Positions 27,824-38,589 of a stretch of 64,000 bases of DNA are shown in pieces. The notes beneath the pieces are model-generated. The model was given only the letters and a program-made list of their open reading frames with translations, was not told where the DNA came from and ran no database searches. This stretch comes from an uncultured Caulobacterales bacterium (GTDB lineage Bacteria > Pseudomonadota > Alphaproteobacteria > Caulobacterales > Maricaulaceae), in the NCBI GenBank assembly GCA_938003545.1, contig CALKXY010000008.1:24378-88377 (forward strand), read 5' to 3'. The position numbers and the translations under genes were made by a program. The first letter of the stretch is position 1. Every line of letters starts with the position of its first letter.

Positions 27824-29926
27824 ATGGATAAGCCCGCTAAACTCGCACGTAACCTAACGCTCTTTGATGTCTATGCGATGTCAACGGGCGCTATGTTTAG
27901 CTCGGGGTTATTTCTTTTGCCCGGCATTGCTGCCGCCGCGACAGGTAACTCCGTCTTTCTCGCTTACTTCCTCGCGGGGTTTCTGATTTTACCTGCTATG
28001 TATTGCATGGCTGAGCTTTCGACTGCGATGCCAAAAGCAGGCGGCACCTATTATTTTTTAGACCGTGCCATGGGACCTTTGATGGGGACAATTGGGGGGT
28101 TAGGCAGCTGGATTGCCGTCATTTTCAAAAGCGCATTCGCCCTCGTCGGGATGGGCGCATATTTGGGGCTCTATCTTGATCTGCCATTCACGGTGACGGC
28201 TATTATTTTGTCGATTGCATTTGGCGCGATCAATATTGTTGGGGCGAAAGAAACAACGCAGCTGCAACGCGTCCTCGTCATCACATTGGTCGTCATTTTG
28301 GTCGCATTTACGTTGCTCGGATTAAAGGCTGCCGCCTCAGGGCCAGAACCGCTCTTAGAGCTTCAAACTGATTACGGACCGTTTTTCAAAACGGGATTGG
28401 TAGGGTTTGTCTCGACGATTGGCCTCGTCTTTGTATCCTATGCGGGCCTAACCAAAGTCGCATCTGTTGCGGAAGAAGTACAAAATCCAGATCGAAACAT
28501 CCCGCTTGGCATGACGCTTTCATTGGTGACAGCGACCGCGCTATACACGCTTGGCACATTTGTTTTGATCAAGATTATGCCATCTGAAGACCTCTTCGGT
28601 AGCTTGACGCCCATTGCCGATGCTGGTCGCGTTTTCATGAATAACTGGCCTTTTGATATTGGTGTCATTCTTATCGTCGTTGCAGCCATCGCCGCGTTTG
28701 CTTCCACAGGTAATGCAGGCATAATGAGCGCATCTCGCTATCCCTATGCCATGGCAAAGGACAAACTCGTGCCAGAGAGTCTCGCGAAACTTGGTCGCTA
28801 CAAAACGCCGACGGTTTCAATTCTACTGACTGTGGCAGTCATGATCGCAGTCATTCTTTTATTCGATGTAAAATCTGTTGCTAAATTAGCATCAGCCTTC
28901 CAGCTTCTTCTCTTCATGTTGGTTTGCGCGGCGGTCATTGTCATGCGTGAGTCCCGCATCTCCACATATAGGCCAGGGTTCAAAACACCCCTTTATCCAT
29001 GGATGCCGATTGCTGGGATATTGATCGGCTTTTGGTTGATTATTGAGATGGGCATTTTGGCGATTGGCTTTACGGGCACCATCGTCATTGCGTGCGTAGT
29101 TTGGTATAATTTCTACGCGCGCCAGCGCGTGTCTCGTCGCGGCGCAATTTTTCATGTTCACGAACGCCTTGGTCGAAATACGTATGATGGTCTGGAGCAT
29201 GAGCTCATGAGTATTATTCATGATCGCACGCAGGCAGAAAACCTATCTTACGAAGCCGTCATTGCGCGGTCTGTCGTGACAGACTTTCGCTACGGTACAT
29301 ATACAGCTGAACGCATTCGAACCTCAGTCAAAGAAATTGCGATTGAACGTCACGACATATCGACAGACCTCGCGCGTGACATTGAGAATGGTACCTTTGA
29401 ATTTCGCGCTTTGAGTGACGGTATTCGCTTGGCGATGTATTTGGGCAAACGCCTAAAAGAACCAGAGCTCTATATCTTCCGTTTCGGACCCCAAGCGAAG
29501 CTCTCATTAGACTTCGAAGGAGCAGAGGCATTGCATACGATCATGGTCTTGATCTGTCCTCCTGCGCCAGCAGGTCTAGACATGCGGATTGCGGGACATT
29601 TGGCTGAAATCATTGGCGGGGAAGGATTTGAACCGCGCTGGCTTGCCGCCACTTCTGAGGCAGAGTTGAACGATGTTCTTGTTCGAGATGATCATTTTCT
29701 CCACCTTCCAATTAGTGACCTTCCGGCGCTTGCATCGCAAACTGGCATTGCGCTTTCTGAGGTCGTGTTACCAGAGAACATGAGCCTTGCGCTCGTCGAA
29801 CGCGGTGGAGAGATGCTTTATGCAACACCGTCGCTCGTTCTTGAGCCCGGAGATATTGTGGCGCTCATCGGGGAACCCGCTGCACTGGAAGATATGCGAT
29901 GGCATGACGAAACTGAAACGCCCTAA
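27824..29926 (+). CDS. APC-superfamily permease with C-terminal USP/RCK_C-like region
   Basis: 700 aa; about 12 TM N-terminus (LFDVYAMSTGAMFSSGLFLLPG...MPKAGGTYYFLDRAMG), then soluble tail ending LSLALVERGGEMLYATPSLVLEPGDIVALIGEP-like TrkA_C motif. Confidence 0.85.
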   Translation: MDKPAKLARNLTLFDVYAMSTGAMFSSGLFLLPGIAAAATGNSVFLAYFLAGFLILPAMYCMAELSTAMPKAGGTYYFLDRAMGPLMGTIGGLGSWIAVIFKSAFALVGMGAYLGLYLDLPFTVTAIILSIAFGAINIVGAKETTQLQRVLVITLVVILVAFTLLGLKAAASGPEPLLELQTDYGPFFKTGLVGFVSTIGLVFVSYAGLTKVASVAEEVQNPDRNIPLGMTLSLVTATALYTLGTFVLIKIMPSEDLFGSLTPIADAGRVFMNNWPFDIGVILIVVAAIAAFASTGNAGIMSASRYPYAMAKDKLVPESLAKLGRYKTPTVSILLTVAVMIAVILLFDVKSVAKLASAFQLLLFMLVCAAVIVMRESRISTYRPGFKTPLYPWMPIAGILIGFWLIIEMGILAIGFTGTIVIACVVWYNFYARQRVSRRGAIFHVHERLGRNTYDGLEHELMSIIHDRTQAENLSYEAVIARSVVTDFRYGTYTAERIRTSVKEIAIERHDISTDLARDIENGTFEFRALSDGIRLAMYLGKRLKEPELYIFRFGPQAKLSLDFEGAEALHTIMVLICPPAPAGLDMRIAGHLAEIIGGEGFEPRWLAATSEAELNDVLVRDDHFLHLPISDLPALASQTGIALSEVVLPENMSLALVERGGEMLYATPSLVLEPGDIVALIGEPAALEDMRWHDETETP

Positions 29927-29999
29927 AGAGAATCAGAATTGCGGGTTTTTACATCCTTAAGAAGATAATCTTGCAAAGAAACGAATTCGCAATCCAATT

Positions 30000-30053
30000 G
30001 TGTCATAATCTATTAAACACCAACTTTGAATGGTTCATGATAGATTATGACAC
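30000..30053 (+). promoter_or_regulatory. perfect 14-bp inverted repeat with start codon in right arm
   Basis: GTGTCATAATCTAT (30000-30013), 26-nt spacer, ATAGATTATGACAC (30040-30053); ATG at 30047. Confidence 0.9.
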
Positions 30054-31567
30054 GTACGCCTCGCTCTGACATAAGCGCAAATACGCTTGATTTTGAAACC
30101 TTACCCCTCGTCAAACCGACAGGGTTCCGGGAGTATGATGCGCGGTGGTGGTTTGGCCTGCCCGATGCCGAAAAACCCTCAGAGCTTAACCTTTACGGCG
30201 TTCAAGCTCTCGGCGAAGGCTTGGGCACTCTCATGCATGAACGAGGTGTCGACCCAAATATTGCAGTTGGGCATGACTTTCGACATTATTCTCTCAGCAT
30301 TAAAATGGCGCTCACTGTTGGCCTTATGAATGCAGGTATTCATGTCCATGACATTGGATTGGCGCTGTCCCCAATGGCGTATTTTGCGCAATTTCACCTT
30401 AATTGTGCAGGCGTTGCAATGGTGACAGCCTCGCATAACTCTAATGGATGGACAGGTGTTAAAATGGGCATCCAAGCCCCGCTAACCTTCGGGCCAGATG
30501 AAATGGCGCGGTTAAAAGACATTGTTTTAAATAACGAAAGCATCGCGCGGCTTGGTGGGTCTTATAAATATATAGAGGGCGTAAGAGACGCATATATCGC
30601 AGATCTTGTGAAAGATGTGAAACTCTCTCGGCCTATCCGCGTTGTCGCGGCCTGCGGAAACGGCACTGCAGGCGCTTTTGCAGAGGAGGTGCTGACGCGT
30701 ATTGGGGCCAATGTCATCCCTGTAGAATGTGATTTGGATTGGAGTTTTCCGAATTATAACCCAAATCCCGAAGCCCTAGAAATGCTACATGCGATGAGGG
30801 ATTCCTGTCTGGAGAATGAAGCCGAGCTTGCGCTTGGCTTTGATGGCGATGGCGACAGATGCGGCGTCGTAGATAACACAGGCGAAGAAATTTTTGCAGA
30901 TAAAGTCGGCGTTATGCTCGCCAGAGACCTGTCTGCCATTCATAAAGATGCGCAATTCGTCGTCGATGTAAAATCCACTGGGCTCTATCACACAGACCCT
31001 GTTTTAAAGGCCAATGGCGCCAAGACTGATTATTACAAAACAGGCCATAGCTATATCAAACGCCGCGTTCATGATTTGAATGCGCTCGTTGGGTTTGAGA
31101 AATCGGGGCATTATTTTTTCAATGCGCCGATGGGGCGTGGCTATGATGACGGATTGGTTTCAGCCATCGCCATTTTGCAAATGCTTGACCGAAATCCTGG
31201 CAAGACGCTGGCCGACCTGCGCGAAGCCCTCCCGAAAACATGGGGAAGCCCGTCCATGAGTCCCTTCTGTGCAGATGAAGACAAATATGGCGTTGTGGAA
31301 CGCCTTATCGCTAAGGTTCAAGCCGATGCGGCTGCAGGGGAAACAATCTTGGGTCAGAAAATTATTGATGTGAACACGGTGAATGGCGTTCGCTTAACCT
31401 TGGAAGACGGCACATGGGGCCTCATGCGGGCCAGCTCGAACACACCAAACCTCGTCATTGTGGTCGAAAGCCCAACTTCGGAAGCCAATATGATTGGTAT
31501 GTTTCGCGACATAGAACGTCGCCTCGCAGAACACCCCGAGATCGGGGAATTCGACCAGAAAATTTAA
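30047..31567 (+). CDS. phosphomannomutase/phosphoglucomutase
   Basis: 506 aa; MVTASHNSNGWTGVKMG, GFDGDGDRCGVVD, RASSNTPNLVIVVES. Confidence 0.92.
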   Translation: MTRTPRSDISANTLDFETLPLVKPTGFREYDARWWFGLPDAEKPSELNLYGVQALGEGLGTLMHERGVDPNIAVGHDFRHYSLSIKMALTVGLMNAGIHVHDIGLALSPMAYFAQFHLNCAGVAMVTASHNSNGWTGVKMGIQAPLTFGPDEMARLKDIVLNNESIARLGGSYKYIEGVRDAYIADLVKDVKLSRPIRVVAACGNGTAGAFAEEVLTRIGANVIPVECDLDWSFPNYNPNPEALEMLHAMRDSCLENEAELALGFDGDGDRCGVVDNTGEEIFADKVGVMLARDLSAIHKDAQFVVDVKSTGLYHTDPVLKANGAKTDYYKTGHSYIKRRVHDLNALVGFEKSGHYFFNAPMGRGYDDGLVSAIAILQMLDRNPGKTLADLREALPKTWGSPSMSPFCADEDKYGVVERLIAKVQADAAAGETILGQKIIDVNTVNGVRLTLEDGTWGLMRASSNTPNLVIVVESPTSEANMIGMFRDIERRLAEHPEIGEFDQKI

Positions 31568-31620
31568 TCAGTTCCACCTATGCTCATGACACTGACAAAA
31601 TTCAAATACGGACCCTCGCT

Positions 31621-32508
31621 ATGAAACCCGTTACAAAAGCTGTTCTACCTGTTGCCGGATTTGGCACACGGGTTTTGCCTGCCACAAAAACCGTACCGAA
31701 AGAAATGCTGACGGTCGTGGATCGTCCAGCCCTGCAATATGTCGTGGATGAAGCCATAGAAGCGGGGATCGAGCATTTTGTTTTCATTACAGCGCGCGGA
31801 AAGATCGCGATCGAAGATTATTTCGACAGCGCATATGAACTCGAGGATGCTCTACTCCGCAAAGGTAAAACTGATATCTTAGACACGCTAAAGTCCAAAA
31901 CGCCGCGCGAAGGCACAATGAGTTTTGTCCGACAGCAACAAGCCAAAGGCTTAGGTCATGCCGTCTGGTGTGCACGTGATATTATCGGTGATGAGCCTTT
32001 CGCGGTACTTCTGCCTGACGTCTTAATTCAGTCCAAAACATCATGCCTCGCGCAAATGATGGAGGCCTATCATAAGGTCGGCGGAAATATCATTGCGGTT
32101 GATCCCGTTCCCGATGAACGCGTGTCCAGCTATGGCGTTATCAAACCTAAGCCGGGTGAAGATTTCAGGTCAAAAAAACTTATCGCTATGAACGGCATGG
32201 TCGAGAAACCATCCGTTGCAGATGCGCCTTCAAACTTGAAAATTACGGGACGATATATTCTCCAACCTGAACTTATGGGCCTATTACGCGACCAGGCTGC
32301 GGGCGCAGGCGGAGAGATTCAACTGACCGACGCCATGGCGCGATTGATGGAAACTCAAGATTTTCACGCCTTTGCCTATGAAGGGCAAGATTTTGATTGT
32401 GGCTCCAAACTTGGGTATTTCGAAGCGGTTCTCGCCTTCGCACGCGAGCACAAAGATATTGGCGAAGCAGCACAAGATATGATCCGCAAATCCGCCGCCC
32501 TAAAATAA
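31621..32508 (+). CDS. galU: UTP-glucose-1-phosphate uridylyltransferase
   Basis: MKPVTKAVLPVAGFGTRVLPATKTVPKEMLTVVDRPALQYVVDEA; ORF track start at 31414 is too far upstream. Confidence 0.95.
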   Translation: MKPVTKAVLPVAGFGTRVLPATKTVPKEMLTVVDRPALQYVVDEAIEAGIEHFVFITARGKIAIEDYFDSAYELEDALLRKGKTDILDTLKSKTPREGTMSFVRQQQAKGLGHAVWCARDIIGDEPFAVLLPDVLIQSKTSCLAQMMEAYHKVGGNIIAVDPVPDERVSSYGVIKPKPGEDFRSKKLIAMNGMVEKPSVADAPSNLKITGRYILQPELMGLLRDQAAGAGGEIQLTDAMARLMETQDFHAFAYEGQDFDCGSKLGYFEAVLAFAREHKDIGEAAQDMIRKSAALK

Positions 32509-32519
32509 CGCCAAGGCGA

Positions 32520-33641
32520 ATGAGTTTATCCACCCAACATAATTCAGACCCTCTCGTCAAAAGCGCGGAGCGTTTGAAGCAATGGTGTATACATCAGGCG
32601 CTTCCAACATGGGCCGCGCGCGCGCATTTGCCAGACGGAAGCTGGGTTGAACATCTTGACCTAAGTGGTCAAGCGGACCGAAACGCTGAACGCCGCTGGC
32701 GGGTTCTAGCGCGGCAAGTCTATGTTTATGCTAAAGCCTCATCCCTCGGATGGTATGATGGACACGCCATCGCTGAAAACACATATCGCAAGATGCGAGA
32801 TATCGGATATGTTCACCGCGTCCGTATGGATGGCCAGATTACAAACGACACGCGCGACCTATATGATCACGCCTTCTATATTCTCTCGGCCAGTAGTCTT
32901 CATGCCCTTACGCAAGACAGTAAATATCTTGCAGATGCAGACACACTTTTAGGCTGGCTGGATGACACGCTCGCACATCCTCTCGGCGGATGGAAAGAGT
33001 CCGACAAGGTCAATTTCGACGCACCACGTCGGCAAAATCCACATATGCACCTTCTCGAAGCCAGTCTCTTTCTGCACAGTGTGACGGGACAAGTGAAACA
33101 TCTACGTTATGCGCAGAGTGTCTTCGCTCTTTTCGAAAATCATTTTTTTGATGCGGGTACAATTAGTGAGTTTTTTGACGCAGATTGGTCTCTGGCTTCG
33201 GGCAACCATGGCCAAACGATGGAACCTGGGCATGCGGTAGAATGGGTCTGGCTTCTGGGACAATATTCGAAGGCTACAGGGACAGATGTTAGGGCCTATC
33301 AAGATACACTTTATCAGCGCGCGATTACGCAGCGCGGTTGGTTCCTCAATGATGAAGAAACAAAATCAGGCGATACCCGCCGAGAAACAAAGCGCCTCTG
33401 GGTACAAACAGAAGTTATCAAAGCCCATCTCGCCATGGCTGAATGTGGAACGCTTGGGGCGCGCGGCATGGCTGCCGCAACCATTGATGCGCTTTTCCCG
33501 CTTTACCTCACGCCAGACGGATTATGGCAGGATCAACTCAATGCCTGTGATAGCAATATCGCCGCAACAATCCCCGTCAGCACATTTTACCATATCCTCT
33601 GCATGGCATCAGAAGCAGAACGCATTTCAAAACACGTTTAA
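32520..33641 (+). CDS. AGE-family epimerase/isomerase (mannose isomerase-like)
   Basis: Start MSLSTQHNSDPL at 32520; RVLARQVYVYAKA, DLYDHAFYILS, QTMEPGHAVEWVWLL, RLWVQTEVIKA. Confidence 0.88.
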   Translation: MSLSTQHNSDPLVKSAERLKQWCIHQALPTWAARAHLPDGSWVEHLDLSGQADRNAERRWRVLARQVYVYAKASSLGWYDGHAIAENTYRKMRDIGYVHRVRMDGQITNDTRDLYDHAFYILSASSLHALTQDSKYLADADTLLGWLDDTLAHPLGGWKESDKVNFDAPRRQNPHMHLLEASLFLHSVTGQVKHLRYAQSVFALFENHFFDAGTISEFFDADWSLASGNHGQTMEPGHAVEWVWLLGQYSKATGTDVRAYQDTLYQRAITQRGWFLNDEETKSGDTRRETKRLWVQTEVIKAHLAMAECGTLGARGMAAATIDALFPLYLTPDGLWQDQLNACDSNIAATIPVSTFYHILCMASEAERISKHV

Positions 33642-33711
33642 GAGGAAGCATTGTTATTCAGGCATGTTATAGGTTGGTACGAGCCCGCCATTCATTTCGC
33701 CTACGGATATA

Positions 33712-34776
33712 ATGACAATGAAGTCAGCACTGATTACCGGAATTACCGGCCAAGACGGGGCTTATTTGGCGGAACTCCTCATCGCCAAGGGCTATGTTGT
33801 TCACGGTATAAAGCGGCGGTCGTCTTCCATTAATACAGGACGAATTGAACACCTATACCAAGATCCGCATGAAACGGACCCTCGCCTTATTTTACATTAT
33901 GGCGACCTAACGGACGCGACGAATTTAATCCGTATTGTCCAAGATACACAGCCTGACGAGATTTATAATTTAGCCGCGCAAAGTCATGTCGCCGTAAGTT
34001 TTGAAAGCCCTGAATATACGGCAAATACAAATGCCACGGGTACATTGCGCCTGCTCGAGGCCATTCGGATATTGGGGCTGGAGAAAAAGACCCGCTTTTA
34101 TCAAGCCTCCACGTCGGAACTTTACGGTAAAGCCGCTGAAAGCCCTCAATCAGAAACCACGCCTTTCTACCCACGCAGTCCTTATGCAGCAGCAAAACTC
34201 TATGCCTATTGGATCACTGTCAATTACCGAGAGGCGTACGGCATTCACGCCAGCAATGGTATTTTGTTCAATCACGAAAGCCCATTGCGCGGCGAGACTT
34301 TTATAACGCGCAAAATAACCCGCGCAGTCGCAGCTATAAAATTAGGGCTTTTGGATCGCCTTTATTTAGGCAATCTCGACGCCCAAAGAGATTGGGGTCA
34401 CGCGCGGGATTATTGCGAAGGCATGTGGCGGATGCTTCAACAAGAGACGCCAGATGATTATGTCTTGGCAACAGGCGTAACTACATCTGTACGCCAATTC
34501 GCAGAATGGGCCTTCGCGGATATCGGCCTTAACATAGAATGGCGCGGGAACGGCCTCTCTGAAAAAGGTTTCGAGGCGGGAACGGACATCTGCCGCGTAG
34601 AAGTTGATCCCCGTTATTTCCGCCCAACTGAAGTTGACCTTTTGATTGGCGACTCTACCAAAGCCGCGCAAAATTTGGACTGGACGCCTACAGTACCCGT
34701 CCGCGCGTTGGTGACAGAAATGGTGGCATCAGATTTAAACATTCTCACAAAACATCCAGCGTCGGCTCCCAAGTGA
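33712..34776 (+). CDS. gmd: GDP-mannose 4,6-dehydratase
   Basis: [65 protein letters not shown]. Confidence 0.97.
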   Translation: MTMKSALITGITGQDGAYLAELLIAKGYVVHGIKRRSSSINTGRIEHLYQDPHETDPRLILHYGDLTDATNLIRIVQDTQPDEIYNLAAQSHVAVSFESPEYTANTNATGTLRLLEAIRILGLEKKTRFYQASTSELYGKAAESPQSETTPFYPRSPYAAAKLYAYWITVNYREAYGIHASNGILFNHESPLRGETFITRKITRAVAAIKLGLLDRLYLGNLDAQRDWGHARDYCEGMWRMLQQETPDDYVLATGVTTSVRQFAEWAFADIGLNIEWRGNGLSEKGFEAGTDICRVEVDPRYFRPTEVDLLIGDSTKAAQNLDWTPTVPVRALVTEMVASDLNILTKHPASAPK

Positions 34777-35717
34777 CGCCCTATCATTGGAACATTACGG
34801 GCAAAACTATCTTAATTTTGGGTAGCCAAGGCCTTGTCGGTTCAGCCGTGAAACGCCGATTGTCTAACGAAAACTGTCATGTTTTCGCTGCGTCGCGCAA
34901 AGACGCAGACCTGTTTAATGCGGACGCGGCTCTGGCCCTTTTTGAGAAAATTAAGCCCGATGCCGTCATAATTGCGGCGGCCAAAGTAGGCGGCATTCTT
35001 GCCAATAGAGATAACCCGGTCACCTTCCTCGAAGACAACCTCCTCATCCAGCTCAATAGTTTACGCGCCGCACATGCGGTTGACGTGGACCGCGTTATTC
35101 TTCTGGGGTCGTCCTGTATTTACCCAAAGTTTGCAGACCAACCGATTTCGGAATCAAGCCTGATGACAGGGTTATTGGAACCAACAAATGACGCTTATGC
35201 CATCGCAAAAATCGCTGGTATTCGTCTGATTGACGCATATCGCCAACAATATGGCCACACATGGATATCTGCCATGCCGACCAACCTTTATGGCCCCAAT
35301 GATAATTTCGATTTACAAAATAGCCATGTCCTACCTGCGTTAATGCGTAAATTCCACGAAGCCACAGCCTCCCAAGTAGCATCCGTAGAAATTTGGGGGT
35401 CAGGCACCGTACGGCGAGAATTCATGCACGTCGATGATTGTGCCGATGCTCTAATATTTCTACTGAAAAATTACGATGAATCTGGGCCCATAAATATTGG
35501 CTCTGGCACCGACATTTCCATTTCTAAATTGGCTCAAGCCATACAGGCACAGGTCGGTTTTAAGGGCAATATTACCCGTGATCTCAGCAAACCCGACGGG
35601 ACGCCCGCAAAGCTTATGGACAATGCGCGCCTTTTGCAGCTTGGCTGGGAACCAAAATTTGACCTAAAAAGCGGGCTTGCCAAAACTTATGCTTGGTACC
35701 TCGAAAACATAGCGTAA
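34773..35717 (+). CDS. fcl: GDP-L-fucose synthase
   Basis: GTG start overlapping gmd stop; [58 protein letters not shown]. Confidence 0.95.
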   Translation: MTPYHWNITGKTILILGSQGLVGSAVKRRLSNENCHVFAASRKDADLFNADAALALFEKIKPDAVIIAAAKVGGILANRDNPVTFLEDNLLIQLNSLRAAHAVDVDRVILLGSSCIYPKFADQPISESSLMTGLLEPTNDAYAIAKIAGIRLIDAYRQQYGHTWISAMPTNLYGPNDNFDLQNSHVLPALMRKFHEATASQVASVEIWGSGTVRREFMHVDDCADALIFLLKNYDESGPINIGSGTDISISKLAQAIQAQVGFKGNITRDLSKPDGTPAKLMDNARLLQLGWEPKFDLKSGLAKTYAWYLENIA

Positions 35718-35916
35718 AATTTTCTCAAGACTGTCTCGACTTAGCCATAATTCTGTCGGCATAGCTTTATTCCATGACAGACCTTGTATTTGCTCGTTTT
35801 TTTAGAATATGATTACATAAATCTAATCTTGCAATTTTGGCAAACGAAGGCTTTACCCCTTTGACTTTGGCAGAACGCAATGGAACCCTGTCAGTATAAG
35901 AATAAGGCAGAACACT

Positions 35917-37734
35917 ATGTGCGGTATTATCGGAATTGCAGGTCACGGTGCGGTGACAGAGCGTCTTTTAGACGGTTTGAAACGTCTCGAATACCGCGGT
36001 TATGACAGTTCTGGAATCGCTGTGCTCACCAAAGGCCAACTCGAGCGCCGTCGTGCCGAAGGCAAAATCAAAAATCTAGAAGTTCGTATCGGCAACGAAC
36101 CATTGGACGGGCAAATAGGTATAGCACATACACGATGGGCTACACATGGCGTTCCGAATGAAATCAACGCGCATCCGCATCAATCTGGCCGTGTCGCAGT
36201 TGTTCATAACGGGATCATAGAAAACTTTCTGGAATTACGTGAAAGCCTGGCTGGGGAACGCACTTTCGAGACAGAGACTGACACAGAAGTCGTGGCTCAT
36301 TTGATGGACATTGAACTTGCAAAAGGCCACTCACCGCGCGACGCCTTTGCGACGACACTCAAGCAATTAAAAGGCGCCTATGCCTTTGGCCTGATAATTG
36401 ATGAAAACCCGAATGAAATTTACTGTGCCCGCGCAGGTTCACCGCTGGCATTAGGCATTGGAGACAAAGAACATTACCTTGGCTCTGACGCGATGGCGAT
36501 GGCCCAACTAACCAATAAATTGATTTATTTGGAAGAAGGGGATTGGGCGATTATTCGTCCAGAAGATTACGAAATTTTTGACGAAAACGATACGCCTGTT
36601 GAACGCGAAACGACAATCATCAGCGGCGGGCCCGCAATGGCAGAAAAGGGTAATTTCCCGCATTTCATGCTCAAAGAAATTTATGAGCAACCTGATACGG
36701 TGACGAACACACTTACAAATTATCTGGACGATTTACGCCAGAGACCTGACATGCCAGCAGAGTTAGACTTTAAAGACTTTGATCGGGTCATCATTATTGC
36801 CTGCGGGACGGCCTATTATGCCGGCATGGTCGCAAAATATTGGTTCGAGCAAGTGGCAGAGTTAGCCGTAGATATCGATGTTGCATCAGAGTTCCGCTAT
36901 CGTCGTCCAGTGCTAGACAAACGGTCCCTTTTCATCGCCGTTTCGCAATCTGGCGAAACAGCCGATACACTAGCCGCTCTACGCTATTGTAAGGACAATG
37001 GCCTAAAAACAGCGGCGCTCGTCAATGTCATGACGTCAACAATGGCGCGTGAAGCGGATATTGCGCTTCCGATCAAAGCTGGACCAGAAATTGGTGTGGC
37101 GTCAACCAAAGCGTTCACATCGCAGCTTACCGCCCTCGCGGCCCTGTCTTTAGCTGCGGCGGTTGCACGCGGAAAACTCTCACGCGCTGAAGATATCCGT
37201 CTCACAGCAGAACTCACCTCTCTGCCTCGCAAAATCACAGATGCGCTTGAGCTGGACGGGCACATTAAAGGCATCGCATCAGAACTCGCAAAAGCCTCCT
37301 CCGCTTTCTACCTCGGCCGAGGAAGCCAAGTGCCGATTGCATTAGAAGGGGCGCTCAAGCTCAAAGAAATCTCTTATATCCATGCCGAAGGATATGCAGC
37401 AGGCGAATTAAAACATGGTCCAATTGCGTTGATCGAAGACGGAACACCCGTGATCATTTTAGCTCCATATGATGAGCTTTTTGAGAAAACGATTTCTAAC
37501 CTGCAAGAAGTCGCAAGTCGCGGCGCACGTATCACATTGATCACAGATAGCGTCGGGGCAGAAGCTGCCGGACAAATGGCCGCCGATATGATCGTCATTC
37601 CAACCAGCGATCCTTTTATAGCGCCCATTATGACCACCATAGCAGTCCAACTTTTATCCTATCACGCTGCCGTTCATCTTGGCACAGATGTTGATCAACC
37701 CCGTAATCTGGCGAAGTCTGTAACTGTCGAGTAA
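35917..37734 (+). CDS. glmS: glutamine-fructose-6-phosphate aminotransferase (isomerizing)
   Basis: 605 aa; MCGIIGIAG N-terminus, RLEYRGYDSSGIAV, SQSGETADTLAALR, YAAGELKHGPIALI, DQPRNLAKSVTVE. Confidence 0.97.
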   Translation: MCGIIGIAGHGAVTERLLDGLKRLEYRGYDSSGIAVLTKGQLERRRAEGKIKNLEVRIGNEPLDGQIGIAHTRWATHGVPNEINAHPHQSGRVAVVHNGIIENFLELRESLAGERTFETETDTEVVAHLMDIELAKGHSPRDAFATTLKQLKGAYAFGLIIDENPNEIYCARAGSPLALGIGDKEHYLGSDAMAMAQLTNKLIYLEEGDWAIIRPEDYEIFDENDTPVERETTIISGGPAMAEKGNFPHFMLKEIYEQPDTVTNTLTNYLDDLRQRPDMPAELDFKDFDRVIIIACGTAYYAGMVAKYWFEQVAELAVDIDVASEFRYRRPVLDKRSLFIAVSQSGETADTLAALRYCKDNGLKTAALVNVMTSTMAREADIALPIKAGPEIGVASTKAFTSQLTALAALSLAAAVARGKLSRAEDIRLTAELTSLPRKITDALELDGHIKGIASELAKASSAFYLGRGSQVPIALEGALKLKEISYIHAEGYAAGELKHGPIALIEDGTPVIILAPYDELFEKTISNLQEVASRGARITLITDSVGAEAAGQMAADMIVIPTSDPFIAPIMTTIAVQLLSYHAAVHLGTDVDQPRNLAKSVTVE

Positions 37735-37750
37735 TGGATTAAATAGGCGC

Positions 37751-38539
37751 TTAGTCCTGGCGAGGCTTGGGTTTAAACGGCGTCATCAAACTCCAAATAA
37801 GTCCCGAAGGCGCATTGGTCTGGTACTCGCTCAGACCAAGCGTTAGTTGCCCTTTAGGTTGAGGTGTAAAAGACCCAAAAATGCGATCCCACCAGATCAC
37901 TGAAAATCCATAGTTCGAATTTGTTTCGCACTCCACAACGGAATGATGAATGCGGTGAAGCGCAGGCGTGACAATGACGAGTCGTAACGGACGTTCAATC
38001 CAGCGCGGTAATTTGACATTTGCGTGATTAAATATCGCGCAAGCATTTAGAATAATTTCAAAAATAATGACGGCTAAAACCGGCGCACCCAACACAATGA
38101 CTATCCCCATTTTGTAAATCATAGACAATACGATTTCTGCAGGGTGAAAACGTAAACCCGAACTTGCATCTAAATCACGGTCTGCATGATGCACTTTATG
38201 CAATCGCCAAAACATTGGTATTTTATGAAACGCGACATGTTGCCAATAAATCATCATGTCGAGAAGTGCGATCGCAAGAATTACGTTTATCCAAATTGGT
38301 AGATTTAAAACATTTAAAACCCCAACACCTTCTCGCGTTGCCCAGAGCGCGGCCCCAACAGCAATAACCGGAAAGAGAATACGTATTGTCAACGTATCAA
38401 TGACAACGAGACCTAAATTAGTAGACCAACGGCGACGGCGAGACTGCACACGGTCACGCGCTGGAAATAGAGCTTCCAAGGCACTCATAAGGATAAGCAT
38501 ACCCAGAAAGATTGAGAGTCTAATTTGAGCTTCAGTCAT
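37751..38539 (-). CDS. sterol desaturase / fatty acid hydroxylase superfamily protein
   Basis: 262 aa; histidine clusters HVAFHKIPMFWRLHKVHHADRDLD and LHRIHHSVVECETNSNYG. Confidence 0.88.
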   Translation of the reverse strand: MTEAQIRLSIFLGMLILMSALEALFPARDRVQSRRRRWSTNLGLVVIDTLTIRILFPVIAVGAALWATREGVGVLNVLNLPIWINVILAIALLDMMIYWQHVAFHKIPMFWRLHKVHHADRDLDASSGLRFHPAEIVLSMIYKMGIVIVLGAPVLAVIIFEIILNACAIFNHANVKLPRWIERPLRLVIVTPALHRIHHSVVECETNSNYGFSVIWWDRIFGSFTPQPKGQLTLGLSEYQTNAPSGLIWSLMTPFKPKPRQD

Positions 38540-38589
38540 CTGTAATCTTTAGCACAAAGCAACTGGACGTGTCTGTCACAGATTCGTGC

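Noticed and set aside
31414-31620. N-terminal extension of the galU ORF
   Set aside because: It overlaps the end of the phosphomannomutase gene; conserved GalU starts at MKPVTKAVLPVAGFGTR (31621).
35718-35916. Possible glmS ribozyme upstream of glmS
   Set aside because: No recognisable glmS ribozyme core by eye, and that class is mainly Gram-positive; an Rfam scan would settle it.
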